Notes: a model not told the origin generated them from the sequence alone. 64,000 bases of DNA from Tridacna crocea (GCA_943736015.1 OX031070.1:22589673-22653672), one strand, 5' to 3'; counted from the first letter of the stretch, positions 54,347 through 64,000 are shown. Numbers and translations: made by a program.

Positions 54347-54575
54347 TTAACCCTTTACCCCACAAGGCATTTCTATGGTATCTCTAATTGATCCTAAATA
54401 ACAGCAAGGATAAAGCTGCTTCTTATGTGTATGAGACACCTTTTTATAGCATAGAAAACATTGTGGCAAAAGGTGAAATTGCTTGTAACAAGCAATTTCA
54501 CCTTTTACCACAATGTTTTCCAAAGGCTCCTACAAGCGATGCGTAGAAATGAGTATCTATGGAGTAAAGGGTTAA
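54347..54575. mobile_element. TTAA hairpin MITE, subfamily C
   Basis: TTAACCCTTTACCCCACAAG to GGAGTAAAGGGTTAA; stem core TTGCTTGTAACAAGCAA, with T/A in place of the usual C/G pair. Confidence 0.9.
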
Positions 54576-54850
54576 GACTGGTATCCAAATCCTTTGAGGA
54601 AACAAAACAACTCAATATGAGTTTCCAGTGGAATTCAAATCTGAATTTGAAATATTATCCTATTTCAGTGATCTTAGATTTTATTTTATTCCTGAATAAA
54701 AGGTCAATAAAGATCTTGAAAAATGATAAGACTTTCTTGTACATATTCTCACCCAAAGAAACCTATCTGTTCCTAACTATTGTCATATATATATTGCTCC
54801 TTACTAAGCATGAAGCGTACAACTTAACTTTTCATCCAACAAAAAACTAG

Positions 54851-55150
54851 AGCTGTCACTGAATGTGGCTTAATACCCCCAGCCCGGTCTTTGACAGAAA
54901 AAAGTGCCAAGTAAAAGGGGAGATAATTCCTCAGCCAGGAAGAGTTGACACTTGAACATTGCATCTTGCAAATCTTCATTATATGATCAATATATGTGCA
55001 AAGTTTCAATACAATTGATGGAAAACTGTAAGAGGAGTTTGCAATACAAAATTACTAGTATTTTGTACACAGACGGACACTCGGATGGATGGACAAAGAC
55101 AGACAGGCTGATTCCAGTATATCCCCCAAAACATTTGTGTTGCTGGGGTA
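54851..55150 (-). repeat. dispersed 310-bp repeat, inverted copy
   Basis: AGCTGTCACTGAATGTGGCT to TGTGTTGCTGGGGTA, the reverse of 50413-50723. Confidence 0.75.
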
Positions 55151-55159
55151 CAAAAATTG

Positions 55160-55356
55160 AGACTAGATACAATTGCAAAGCTTTTGCAGAGGGCAATTTA
55201 AATGTGGCACTAATTGTGGAATTTGTTTCCGATAGGATAGGAAACAATGTAGGAAAAGGAGGATATGCTGGTTGCCACCATTTTCACTTTTTCTCACAGT
55301 ATTTTCTAAAGGCGTCTTCCTAAAGGTCATTAAAACTTGTGATGGTATGGAAATTG
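55160..55356. mobile_element. decayed TTAA-type MITE
   Basis: GATACAATTGCAAAGCTTTT to GATGGTATGGAAATTG; stem GGAAACAATGTAGGAAAAGG is partly paired. Confidence 0.55.
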
Positions 55357-55583
55357 TTAACCCTTTACCCAGTAAGGTATTTCTAAGGTATTTCAAATTG
55401 ACCCTAAATAACAACAAAGATGAGGCCGTTTCTTATGTGTATGACACCTTTTGATGGCATAGAAAACATTGTGACAAAAGGTGAAATTGCTCGTCACGAG
55501 CAATTTCACCTTTTGCCACAATGTTTTCCAAAGGCTCCTACAAGCAATGCGTAGAAATGAGTATCTATGTAGTAAAGGTTTAA
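55357..55583. mobile_element. TTAA hairpin MITE, subfamily C
   Basis: TTAACCCTTTACCCAGTAAG to AGTAAAGGTTTAA; core GCTCGTCACGAGC. Confidence 0.9.
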
Positions 55584-55895
55584 CTCTATCACATGAAAAA
55601 AACTTAGTCTTGATCAGCTTGACAGCATTTGCAGATGACAGTAAATGCGATTCAAATGGTAGGATTTGTCTTTGAAAAGGGTGAAAAATAATTGATGTGA
55701 AAAAAAGGAAGAAAATGACGAATACATGTACTTTAAATTCACCATGTTTTGAAAAAAATGTCTTCCTTAAGGTTGTTAAAACACTTGTTATGTTGTTAAA
55801 AAGTTAATTCATTATTTGCCTCCTGAGAAATTGGTTTACATTGCATATCCTATACATATGCATTTTTTCCCCTTTTTTGTTGATTTTATAAACAT

Positions 55896-56036
55896 TTAAC
55901 CCTTTACTCCATAGATACTCATTTCTACACATTGCTTGTAGGAGCCTTTGGAAAACATTGTGGCAAAAGGTGAAATTGCTGGTAGGGTCTGTTAGAGATA
56001 CCATAGAAATGCCTTATGAGGTAAAGGGTTGGTTAA
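55896..56036. mobile_element. TTAA MITE, subfamily C, reversed and internally deleted
   Basis: TTAACCCTTTACTCCATAGA, one stem arm to GTGAAATTGCTGG, then directly GTTAGAGATACCATAGAAAT and GGTAAAGGG. Confidence 0.8.
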
Positions 56037-56159
56037 ATCGAACTACATTACTTCACAGACTGGTCTTAAATCCAAAATGTCCACCATTTTGTTTCATGTT
56101 CTTGTGGAAAAAAAACAAGAAAGGTATCATTGTATATTTGAATCTTTCTCCATAATTTT

Positions 56160-56420
56160 TAGCTCCACTGGCCAATGGCCAGCGGGCTTTGTCATGGGCT
56201 GGTGTCCATCATGCACATGCGTGTGTTAACTTTTATTTCAAATATCAATCTTCTTCTCTGAAACTACCCGTCAAAAATTATGAAACTTCACAGAAATAAT
56301 CCTGCCATGGTCCTCTTCAGAAGTTCTTGAAAGAATTTGATTCCTTCAAAAATCTGGTTGCCATGGCAACAAAACTGAAAAAAAAACCATATTTAAAAAT
56401 CTTCAACTCTGAACCAGTAA
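56160..56420 (-). repeat. dispersed repeat, CCACTGGCC end
   Basis: AGCTCCACTGGCCAATGGCC and GGTTGCCATGGCAACAAAAC are the reverse of the element at 63600-63990. Confidence 0.65.
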
Positions 56421-56429
56421 GTGGTAAAT

Positions 56430-56805
56430 AAGATTTAAAATCCAAATAGAGATTTATAAAATAATAGCTTAGTCAAGTAAACTGCGACAAATATTTTATT
56501 CTAACAAGCATACATGTTCAGTCACAAAACATGATTAAACATTGTGTAGAATAATTTCAAAGTAAACATAAACCATTTGGAAACAGAAAACTAAAAAGGA
56601 TGAAAAACACATGGAAAAAAAAAAACAAGAAAAAAAAAGACGAAAATTAAATTCTTGAATGACATTGGGAAACATTTTGCTTTTTTTTTTCACTTGACCA
56701 ATTGAAAACATTTTTCCCTTGTCTAAAGTGAAAGCAGTTTTAGATGACAATGTAGCTAAAATATAATTTCTGATATTCATATGGTAGAGAATATAGTGGG
56801 AACAA
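56430..56805. other. no gene recognised
   Basis: A-rich low-complexity stretch with a faint MITE remnant (GAAAACATTTTTCCC). Confidence 0.3.
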
Positions 56806-56814
56806 GGGGCTCAT

Positions 56815-57000
56815 AAGCGGTGCATATACGTCCGAAGGGACTTGTTGGTGAAATGGGTTGAAATCAAGAGATCCAAATTTTTAAAGTCACATGCACAACT
56901 GCACATCATAGAGATTCATTGTAGTAAGTTTGAAACTGTAGGAGAAACAGTAGCACAAGATATTGCTAACAGACGGACAGACAGACAGAGGACTGGGGCC
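56815..57000 (-). repeat. dispersed CCGAAGGG repeat, inverted copy
   Basis: TACGTCCGAAGGGACTTGTT, AGATTCATTGTAGTAAGTTT and GACGGACAGACAGACAG. The plus copy is at 61665. Confidence 0.6.
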
Positions 57001-57121
57001 ATAACATTCAGGGGTAGTAGCATTTTGGTTACTAGCATGCTGGTTACTAGCATTTTCTCCTTTTACTACTAAGCTTAAAAAAGGCTTCTTTCTAAGGGTC
57101 CTTAAAACTCTGGATTGTGTA

Positions 57122-57355
57122 TTAACTCTTTACCAAATGACAAATTTCAGACTGGTCCAAATTGAAAGCATTTGCAGACGACAAAATAAATGTGATTAGA
57201 GAATTAAAATTTGTCTCAAGAAGGGAAGAAAACGTTGTGGGAAAAGGAGAAAATGCTGGTTACCAGCATTTTCTCATTTTCCCACAATGTTTTCTAAAGA
57301 CTTCTTTCTCAGGGTCGTCAAAAGTAGGGACTGCATGGTAGGTAATGTGTGAAAG
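57122..57355. mobile_element. TTAA hairpin MITE, subfamily A
   Basis: TTAACTCTTTACCAAATGAC; near-perfect stem; right end GGTAGGTAATGTGTGAAAGG changed. Confidence 0.85.
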
Positions 57356-57696
57356 GGTTACGGAGCCATTGCTTGCACCAAGCAATTGCACCCTTTTTGA
57401 CAAAGTTTTCAGAGGGCAATATATTAATGATTTATCTAAAATATCCAATAACACACTGGAATGTCAATGAGTATTACACATTTCAAAAAGAAATTATGAA
57501 AACAACCAAATAGTAACAAGATACATCATTAGTATACTATGATTAGACCAATAAAAATAAAATTTAAAATCAATTTAATAAATATAACAGAAAAAATAAA
57601 AGCATATCTATACAGTATAACTAATCTGAGATAAAGATCAATCTAAGATAAAGATACAATGTACCTCACTGAACTGAAGAGTTTTGAACTTTTTCT

Positions 57697-57925
57697 TTAA
57701 CTCTTTACCACACAATCCTGAGTTTTAACGACCCTGAGAAAGAAGCCTTTTGGAAACATTCTGGGAAAAGAGAAAATGCTGGCAACCAGCATTTTCTCTT
57801 TTTCCAACAATATTTTCTCCTCAATTCCAAACAGAATTTCAATTTGTTGGTCACATTTATTTTGTCATCTGCAAATGCTTTCAATTTGGACCAGTCTGTA
57901 ATTTTGTTTTTTGGTAAAAAGTTAA
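57697..57925. mobile_element. TTAA hairpin MITE, subfamily A
   Basis: TTAACTCTTTACCACACAAT to TTTGGTAAAAAGTTAA; core GCTGGCAACCAGC. Confidence 0.88.
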
Positions 57926-57929
57926 ATAA

Positions 57930-58560
57930 AAGCCAAGAAAAGAGAGGCATAAATTACAAATGTTTAAAACAATATTTTATGTGAAAAGACACTCAATGAG
58001 ATACTCAACAGAAATTCTTACAAGATTTAATTCACTTAACCTCAAGAGTGCCAACAAACCCAGTGAAGTTCAAAGACCAGACTACACATTTGTGATGTCA
58101 GATCTTGATCTAGCTGCTTTATCGGTTAAAAAGTTAGGTTGAATACATGAAAAGGTTAAACTTAAATGTACATGTATTTCCTGAAACAAAACTAGCATAT
58201 TTCTCAAAAAGATCTTTCAAATTACAGATACAAGGTTCAATATACATGTATTCATAAAAGTGAAATCACTGTGGTAAAAGGACATACTGCTCTTTACAAG
58301 CAATTTCTCCTTTAGCCGCAATGTTTTCAAAGATGGTCTCCTGTGAGTTAAACTATCTCCAGGTTGATGGTTTTATCAGGCAATCTTGAATACCAGAATG
58401 CACAACATGTGTAGTCTGATCTTGTAATCAAACCATTCAATACTTTTGAGAGAAAAAAAAATTAAAAAAAGAAACCCTGAACAGTGATATTTGAGTCTTA
58501 CTAAATGTCTGCAAATGGTTATCTAGTCTATTAGGCAATCTATTGTTAACATTATTACAC
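57930..58560. other. no gene; decayed repeats only
   Basis: Contains a weak MITE stem (GTGGTAAAAGGACATACTGC at 58271) and a GATCTTGATCTAG palindrome-family scrap near 58100. Confidence 0.35.
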
Positions 58561-58569
58561 AGGTGGGTT

Positions 58570-58752
58570 GGAGGAAATACAAAATTTAAGCCTTATCCAA
58601 ATTGAAAGCATTTGCAGACGACAATTTCAATGTGGCTCAAACAGTGCAATCATTTTTTGCAGTAAAAATCACTTTTTGGAGTAAAAAATATTTTGGGAAA
58701 AGGAGAAAATGCTGGTTACCATTGGTCGTCATTGTGTGCTAAAGGGTTAAGC
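58570..58752. mobile_element. TTAA-type MITE, one stem arm lost
   Basis: CAAATTGAAAGCATTTGCAGA, GGAGAAAATGCTGGTTACC, then TGTGCTAAAGGGTTAA. Confidence 0.65.
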
Positions 58753-58804
58753 AACCATAAATACACAAGTTAGAATTTAACCTTTTATTAAAAAAATCCA
58801 TGGT

Positions 58805-59032
58805 TTAACTCATTACCACACAATCCCTACTTTTGACGACCCAGAAAAAGAAGCTTTTAAAAAAACACTGTGGGAAAGGGAGAAAATGCTAGTAACCAGC
58901 ATTTTCTCCTTTTCCTACAATGTTTTTTACCCTTCTCAAAACAAATTTCAAATTGTCAGTCACTTTTATTTTGTCGTCTGCAAAGCTTTCAATTTGGACA
59001 AGCCTAAAATTTTGTCGATTGGTAATGAGTTC
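58805..59032. mobile_element. TTAA hairpin MITE, subfamily A
   Basis: TTAACTCATTACCACACAAT; stem meeting at GTAACCAGC; right end GGTAATGAGTTC has lost its TTAA. Confidence 0.85.
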
Positions 59033-59039
59033 AGGACCC

Positions 59040-59235
59040 GCAGGTGATGACCTTACAAAAAATTGTGGCTAACAGAGAAAATGCTATTAACAAGCCTTTT
59101 CTCCTCTTTCCACAATGTCTTCTACCTCTGCAAAGAAAAATCTCATCATTTTTTTTTTTCTTATTTTCCTTTTGTCGTCTGCATATGGTTATAAGTTGGA
59201 CAAGTCTTAAATCTTGTCTTTTGTAAACAAGTTAG
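59040..59235. mobile_element. decayed TTAA-type MITE, 140 bp from a host stop codon
   Basis: AGAGAAAATGCTATTAAC/AAGCCTTTTCTCCTC stem. It lies just downstream of the gamma-glutamyltransferase stop. Confidence 0.6.
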
Positions 59236-59374
59236 TATCAAGATGTGTGTATTTTCACATATTGCCCAAAAATTGCCCAAAATGAGTAATTTCTCTTTAT
59301 GCCATTTTTTTTTTAATTGCTTCCTGTAATATGGAAAAAGTTGCCTGTAGGCCATTACAAGCTAAAATAATTGT

Positions 59375-59541
59375 CTAGGTGAACATGGCAGCCCCAGCTC
59401 CTTTCTTTCTGTTATCTGACACTGCCTCAATGTTATCCTTGACTTTGAGTACAGCATTCACCAGACTTAGTTCTTTGTCTACTGACTGGATGTCATGTCC
59501 CATCTTGGCTAGTCCAGCCAGAATTGTCTCTGGAAATCCAA
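59375..59541 (-). CDS. gamma-glutamyltransferase last coding exon
   Basis: This 167-nt exon runs from acceptor ACTATTTTAG to TAG at 59377-59375. It encodes GFPETILAGLAKMGHDIQ, then SVDKELSLVNAVLKVKD and NIEAVSDNRKKGAGAAMFT. The terminal block corresponds to ASDSRKGGEPAGY of vertebrate enzymes but lacks the final Gly-Tyr. Confidence 0.82.
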
Positions 59542-62500
59542 CTAAAATAGTGAAAATGAAAGACAATTTACTTTATGCATTCATCACAATAGTTTTTTAA
59601 AAATGTCCATGTTGAAATTACTGACAGAAAAATCTATTTTTTTCCTCCTTTAACAACCCTTAACCTTACAATTATGTGTTTTAACAAACCTGTGAGGCAC
59701 AGGCTTTTGAACGCATTAGCCCATTACCACACAATCCCTACTTTTGACGCCCCTGAGAAAGAAGCCTTTTGAAAACACTGTGGGAAAAGGAGAAAATGTT
59801 AGTAATCAGCATTTTCTCCTTTTCCCACAGTGTTTTCTACCCTTCCCAGAACAAATTTCAATTTTTCAGTCACCTTTATTTTGACGTCTGCAAATGCTTT
59901 CAATTTGGACCAGTCTAACATTTTCTTGTGTGGTAAAGAGTGTAGTAAAGCGAAAAGCAGAAAATGCTGATAACCACCACTTTCTTCTTTTTCAACAATG
60001 TTTTCTACCCTATCAATAGTTTACCCCCCATCATAAGACTTACAATAATCATTTTAATATGCTTTAAATTTGGACTGGTCCAAAAATTTTTTATAATGGC
60101 TTCTTCATTAAGTTCAATAAAAACTCTGGATTGTACGTTAAAGGGTTAGTAAATGAGCCATGCTATGGAAAATGGGGGTTATACTCATTTCTGTGTACAT
60201 GTATATACCAAGGAAGTTGTCACATCATTATGGATCCAAAAATCCAATTCTGTTTTAATGATGGACCAACATCATAAAATAGTCTTGTCCTTGAACATGC
60301 AGAAAACTAATCTGTAGCAAAATGTTTCAACACATGTAAACCTCTGCAAACTGTGTAGTCTTATCCCTTTCTTAGAGCATGGTTCAAATCTATGTGAACA
60401 TATTGTGGAAAAAGAAAAATTTTCCAGTTACAGCATGTTCTTTTTCCTTTGCCCACAATGTACTTCTCACCATAAAGAGTCTAATGCAAGACATATGGAG
60501 TTGTCTGCAGGGGTAACAATATATTTCAGTAATGCATAGCTTCCATACCTTCTGCCTCCACCACCTTTGCATCAGGATTTTCTAATTGACTGTGCAGACG
60601 TGGGGCTTCAATAGATTTTTCCAGTGTCATGCCCATTGATAGATTATTAAACATGGTCTGTACAACACCTGAAATATCATCAAAAGTATCAAGTTTGTGC
60701 AATACACGAAATGTTTTCTGGTAGTTTATTGAGAAATAACAGACTTTACAGTGAAATATATTTCCATATCTCATGGTTACGACCAGTGAAAATTACAAAT
60801 TTTACATTCAAACTCTTCCACAGAAGGCGGAAACAGTAGTTCCCATGCACTAATTACCTACATAAAATAAGCATGCCCCTCAACCTGATGAAAAGATGAC
60901 CTAATTTACCCTACATTTCTTACACTTTATGCTATATTATAGTGCATTGCTATGTGGTGGGGTAAGCGGAGGGAATAAACATAAAGAACTGTACTGGATT
61001 TTGATGTAAGTTCCCCCCTAAAAAAGGACTGAAGCATGAAATAAATAGGAATATTAGTTTACTTTGGTAAAGGATCAAAATCTATTTCAACTCATGAACA
61101 TCATTGGTAATACATTCCTGGCTGTGCCAAATATTACCAATGATGTTCACGCAATGAAATAAATTAGACATGTCAAAATCGGCCATCTTTGCAGATTGCG
61201 ATTTAGAGGTTGTTCAAATGACCAGGTTTGTATGTAATAGCCTAGAAAACATAATGGAAAAAAGGAGAAAATAGTACTTCCCAGAATGTTCTCCTTTCCA
61301 AATGTTTTTAAAAAGCCCGCTCAACTAGGGTCATTAAAAGTCAGGAGAGTGTAGTGAACGGTTAAGGAAGTTTAACATTTTTCTTCAAAGTACATTGCAG
61401 CTATCGGCATTATAGTAGCCTTGTAAGCAATGGATGATAACATGGCAAGAATTATAAAACCAGATTAATTAATCCCAGTTATTGTATAGGCTTACATATG
61501 ACAATGTTGAAAAAGATTTAAAACACCAAACAAGGAAGCAGGCTTCCATATCAGACTAGCGCAAGAGATGCAAAGGAGAAACATTTCAAATAAATAAGGA
61601 TTTTACTCAGATTGCATTAACAATGCTACAAGCAATTACTCCTTTTTCCTCAGCCTTTTTATATGCCCGAAGGGTAGTATTATGTTATGACCTTGGTAGT
61701 CTGTCCATCCGTCTGTCTGTCTGTCCATCCATCCATCCATTAGCAATTTCTTGTGCTCTCAACTCCTCCTCCAGTTTTCATTGAAATAAGTTCAAACTTA
61801 CCACAATGAATCTCTATGGTGTGTAGCTTGTGCATGTGACTCTTAACATTTGGATTGCTTTAGGCGTTCTACAGTTATACTAAAATTAATGCCCTTTTTA
61901 ATTTTCCATACTTAAATTTTGTCAGGAGTATAACTAAAAGAGTATAAGAGGTGAATACATGATACTTCCTATGTGGATAGATCTCATCAAGGAGAATTGC
62001 AGTGCACAAGAAACATAACTCTTGATTTCATAATTTAGGAATTATTACCCTTTGTTCTTTTCCTTGCCTAAATTTTATCAGTCCATACCTGTTATAATCC
62101 TACTACCATTTGCTCCTCCACAAACCATTCTCAATCCACACAAATGTCCAGTCTCATATACTACAGTTGGGGCCATACTGGATAGTGGGCGCTTGCCTGG
62201 CGCTATCTCATTCTGCAGTAAGAATGAAATGACAGATCCCGTTACGTAACGCTTTTTCTTAACCCTTTACCAGACAACACTATTTTCAACTCACCCATAT
62301 CAAAAGTATTTTCAAAAAAATGTTTGCTCAAATAGACTTGTCTCTGAAGGAGTAGTTCATTACTTCATTAACAGTGCTCTATAACAGAGTATATTGGATA
62401 TCACCTGAAAAAAAGGGAGGAACTGATTGAACCAATATTTATATGCAGTCCAATACAAACTCAGTTGACAACCTTTAACCCTTTCCCAAATGACAAATTT

Positions 62501-63204
62501 TGGACTCTTCCAAACTGCAAGAGTTTGCAGACGACCATTTTAGATTTTGAGAAAATGGCAAAAAGTTCTCAAAAAGGGTAGAAAACACTGTTGGAAAAGG
62601 AGAAATTGCTTGTTACGAACAATTTCTCCTTTTCCCATAGTGTTTTCAAAAGACTTTTACCAAGGCTTGTTTGGGAAAGTGCTAAGTACTTATCTGACAT
62701 AGAAATTTCTTTTTATGCCTGTTTTTTTTTTTTTAAAACTCTTTGTCGAACAATCACTTCTTAAGACAAACTGGAGAAAAAGTGACCCAGTATTTTCTAT
62801 ATAGTAAAAAAGGTGTTCTGAAAGCTGTTTGTAGCAAAAGTGTTTCATAAACCAATAAATGGTCATTTGCCTGTGTAAAATCCTTACCACACATTGTAAT
62901 TTTAGACTTGTCCAAACTGAAAGCACTAATTCTCCATAAAAACGGTAGAAAACATTGTGGAAAAAGGAGAAATGCTGGGTTTCCAGCATTTTCTCCTTTT
63001 CTCACAAGTTTTTCGAACCACTATTTTTTTCACAGATGCTGAAACCCAGGATTGTGTTGTAAAGAGTTAGGATGAAATCAAGAGGTGATCTAAAAGCTTA
63101 CCAGTTTACTTCCCTGACCGGGAGTGTTGAAATCAGCCAACTGGTTGTTAAGAACAATACCTGACTTTGTTACAACCATGGAGCCAAACCAATCATTTAC
63201 AGTG
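59375..63204 (-). CDS. gamma-glutamyltransferase / glutathione hydrolase, last four exons (partial)
   Basis: Exons 63102-63204, 62089-62212, 60549-60668 and 59375-59541 join in phase to give 170 residues and a TAG stop. They match the small-subunit part of animal gamma-glutamyltransferases downstream of the catalytic Thr: VNDWFGS, GIVLNNQLADF (Asp as human GGT1 D423), PGKRPLSSM (the substrate-binding Ser pair), the glycine loop GGANGSRIIT, SIEAPRLHSQL, and the C-terminal LVNAVLKVKDNIEAVSD followed by NRKKGAGA. The enzyme cleaves the gamma-glutamyl bond of extracellular glutathione and its conjugates (family knowledge). The signal anchor, large subunit and autoprocessing Thr must lie right of 63204. 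Where human GGT1 has Ala-Gly-Gly-Thr, this loop has Ala-Asn-Gly-Ser. MITEs crowd the introns, one ending about 31 bp from the first exon's donor. Confidence 0.85.
59716..59942. mobile_element. TTAA hairpin MITE, subfamily A
   Basis: TTAGCCCATTACCACACAAT to GGTAAAGAGTGTAG. Both terminal TTAA are mutated but the stem is intact. Confidence 0.82.
59945..60150. mobile_element. TTAA-type MITE, diverged
   Basis: AGAAAATGCTGATAACC with a loose right arm, and end TACGTTAAAGGGTTAG. Confidence 0.65.
60155..60540. other. intron sequence with a weak hairpin
   Basis: A diverged stem (ATATTGTGGAAAAAGAAAAA/TTTTTCCTTTGCCCACAATG) lies near 60398-60462. Otherwise nothing is recognised. Confidence 0.4.
60549..60668 (-). 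CDS. gamma-glutamyltransferase exon, EAPRLH block
   Basis: This 120-nt exon has acceptor GATATTTCAG and donor GTATGG. It encodes VVQTMFNNLSMGMTLEKS, IEAPRLHSQLENPD and AKVVEAE. EAPRLHxQL is conserved in the family. Confidence 0.82.
60960..61165. repeat. foldback repeat, reverse copy of the 23.3-kb element
   Basis: GAAGCATGAAATAAATAGGA, CATGAACATCATTGGTAATA and TATTACCAATGATGTTCACG; preceded by AGAACTGTACTGGATTTTGA as in the other copy's complement. Confidence 0.7.
61235..61366. mobile_element. decayed TTAA-type MITE
   Basis: AGAAAACATAATGGAAAAAA, GGAGAAAATAGTACTTCC and TGAACGGTTAAGG. Confidence 0.55.
61665..61900 (+). repeat. dispersed CCGAAGGG repeat with GTCTGTCCATCC microsatellite
   Basis: TGCCCGAAGGGTAGTATTAT, GTCTGTCTGTCCATCCATCC, TACCACAATGAATCTCTATG; inverted copy at 56815. 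Confidence 0.65.
62089..62212 (-). CDS. gamma-glutamyltransferase exon, PLSSM and oxyanion loop
   Basis: This 124-nt exon has acceptor TACTGCAG and donor GTATGG. It encodes NEIAPGKRPLSSMAPTVVY and then ETGHLCGLRMVCGGANGSR and IIT. The PGKxPLSSM block is highly diagnostic. Confidence 0.85.
62258..62330. mobile_element. TTAA MITE end fragment
   Basis: TTAACCCTTTACCAGACAAC and ACCCATATCAAAAGTATTTT only. It starts 45 bp from a gamma-glutamyltransferase exon acceptor. Confidence 0.6.
62475..62684. mobile_element. TTAA hairpin MITE, subfamily B
   Basis: TTAACCCTTTCCCAAATGAC to TTTGGGAAAGTGCTAA. Stem AGGAGAAATTGCTTGTTA/AACAATTTCTCCT. Confidence 0.85.
62880..63070. mobile_element. TTAA-type hairpin MITE close to an exon
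   Basis: CCTTACCACACATTGTAATT, stem AAAGGAGAAATGCTGG/CCAGCATTTTCTCCTTTT, end TGTAAAGAGTTAG. It lies about 31 bp from the splice donor of the 63102-63204 exon. Confidence 0.75.
63102..63204 (-). CDS. gamma-glutamyltransferase exon, NNQLADF substrate loop
   Basis: This 103-nt exon has acceptor TTTTCAG and donor GTAAGC. It encodes TVNDWFGSMVVTKSG, IVLNNQLADFNTPG and QGSKL, matching TSTINLYFG and LFNNEMDDF of vertebrate enzymes. Confidence 0.8.
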
Positions 63205-63303
63205 CTGAAAAGATAGTATGTCCAAATACTTATATTTGCTCTAAAACACCATTAGCTTCTCTTTTTTATTGTTTTTACCATGAGTACTGTTTATACACTG
63301 CTT

Positions 63304-63535
63304 TAACTCTTCAACAAACAACAAAATTTTAAACTTGTCCAAACTGGAAAACAATTACTGATGACAAATTTAAGGCCCAAACCATCATATGAGAGTGTGT
63401 AAGGGAAGGAAATAATGGGATAAAGAGAAGATGTTGTTTACCAAGAGTTTCTCCATTTCAAACAAAGTTTTCAAACACCTTTGCTGCAATAGTCAAGGGA
63501 AGTACCGGTAAATAGTAACAAATTTTACCCTTTAT
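63304..63535. mobile_element. decayed TTAA-type MITE
   Basis: TTAACTCTTCAACAAACAAC, AGAAGATGTTGTTTACC; the stem is weak. Confidence 0.55.
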
Positions 63536-63589
63536 AACTAGAGTTATTTCCCTTGATTAATGCTTAAATTGAAGGCACTATAATATGGA

Positions 63590-63990
63590 AGCCCATGTTA
63601 AATTTGTGATCCCTTGAATGGAGCCAATTTTGACTCCAAGCCTATAATAGGGAGAAACTTGTTAAAGGTCCATAAAATAAAGCTACATGTCAAATTCAGT
63701 AGCCCTAGCACTTGTGGTTTTAGAGAAGAAGATTTCTAAAACTGTTATTGTTTTTTCAGTTTTGTTGCCATGGCAACCAAGAGTTTTTGAAGGAATCATA
63801 TTCTTTCAATATATTCTGAAGGAGGCCATGGCAGGATCATTTCTATGAAGCTTCATCAAATTTGGATGGATAGTTTCAGTGAAGAAGATGTTTGAAAGAA
63901 AAGTAAACACACATATGGATGGACGCACGACAGACAACAGGCCATGACATAAGCCCACTGGCCTTCAACCAGTGGAGCTAAAAAAAAAAT
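63590..63990 (+). repeat. dispersed repeat ending CCACTGGC..AGTGGAGCTAAAA
   Basis: GAGCCAATTTTGACTCC, GGTTTTAGAGAAGAAGAT, TTGCCATGGCAACCAAGAG, GGATGGACGCACGACAGAC and CCTTCAACCAGTGGAGC, then an A/T run at the window edge. It shares blocks with the 21.6-22.8 kb elements. Confidence 0.65.
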
Positions 63991-64000
63991 TTTTTTTTCA

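Noticed and set aside
61700-61745. GTCTGTCCATCC run as a distinct satellite
   Set aside because: It is a short microsatellite inside a dispersed repeat that also occurs inverted at 56815-57000.

Overview
The window looks like nuclear DNA of an invertebrate, most likely a bivalve mollusc (inference). It is AT-rich, genes are sparse and split into small exons with GT-AG introns, and most of the sequence is short interspersed repeats. The coding pieces resemble animal BICD-like adaptors, ABCG2, KCTD7 and gamma-glutamyltransferase. Tail-bearing tRNA SINEs, CTCAGGTGAGC-ending repeats and very abundant hairpin MITEs fit a clam- or mussel-type genome. I cannot assign the species.

Host genes, left to right. 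(1) 1705-1953, minus: first coding exon of a coiled-coil adaptor of the BICD-like (BICDL/BICDR) type, the rest lying off the left edge. (2) 18266-18348, plus: a possible first coding exon of an unrecognised gene. (3) 23747-26726, minus: four phase-compatible exons of an ABCG2-like half-transporter, covering the first membrane helices; the nucleotide-binding domain and C-terminus were not found. (4) 43537-45850, plus: an apparently complete two-exon KCTD7-like BTB protein. (5) 59375-63204, minus: the last four exons of a gamma-glutamyltransferase (glutathione hydrolase), running off the right edge. These genes show no operon-like or pathway link.

Repeats. The dominant element is a family of about 120-240 bp MITEs bounded by TTAA, with CCCTTTACC-like ends and a long central hairpin. 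I count more than 45 whole, truncated or decayed copies in three main subfamilies. TTAA target use suggests mobilisation by a piggyBac-type transposase. Other elements are a 1.27 kb Tc1/mariner-type transposon with about 295 bp inverted repeats and a MITE inside it, a 1.23 kb TA-flanked element, a possible 3.25 kb element with hAT-like ends, several other foldback MITEs, two tRNA-derived SINEs, a 5S rRNA-like fragment, and arrays of about 157-167 bp tandem units inside CTCAGGTGAGC-ended elements (19.3-22.8 kb, 28.9-29.6 kb).

The most notable points are base-pair covariation between the MITE subfamilies' hairpins, a MITE sitting exactly on the KCTD stop codon, a mariner whose long inverted repeats contain the 3' end of its own transposase, and a changed oxyanion-loop residue in the gamma-glutamyltransferase. 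No CRISPR array, rRNA operon, intact tRNA gene or clear viral element was seen.
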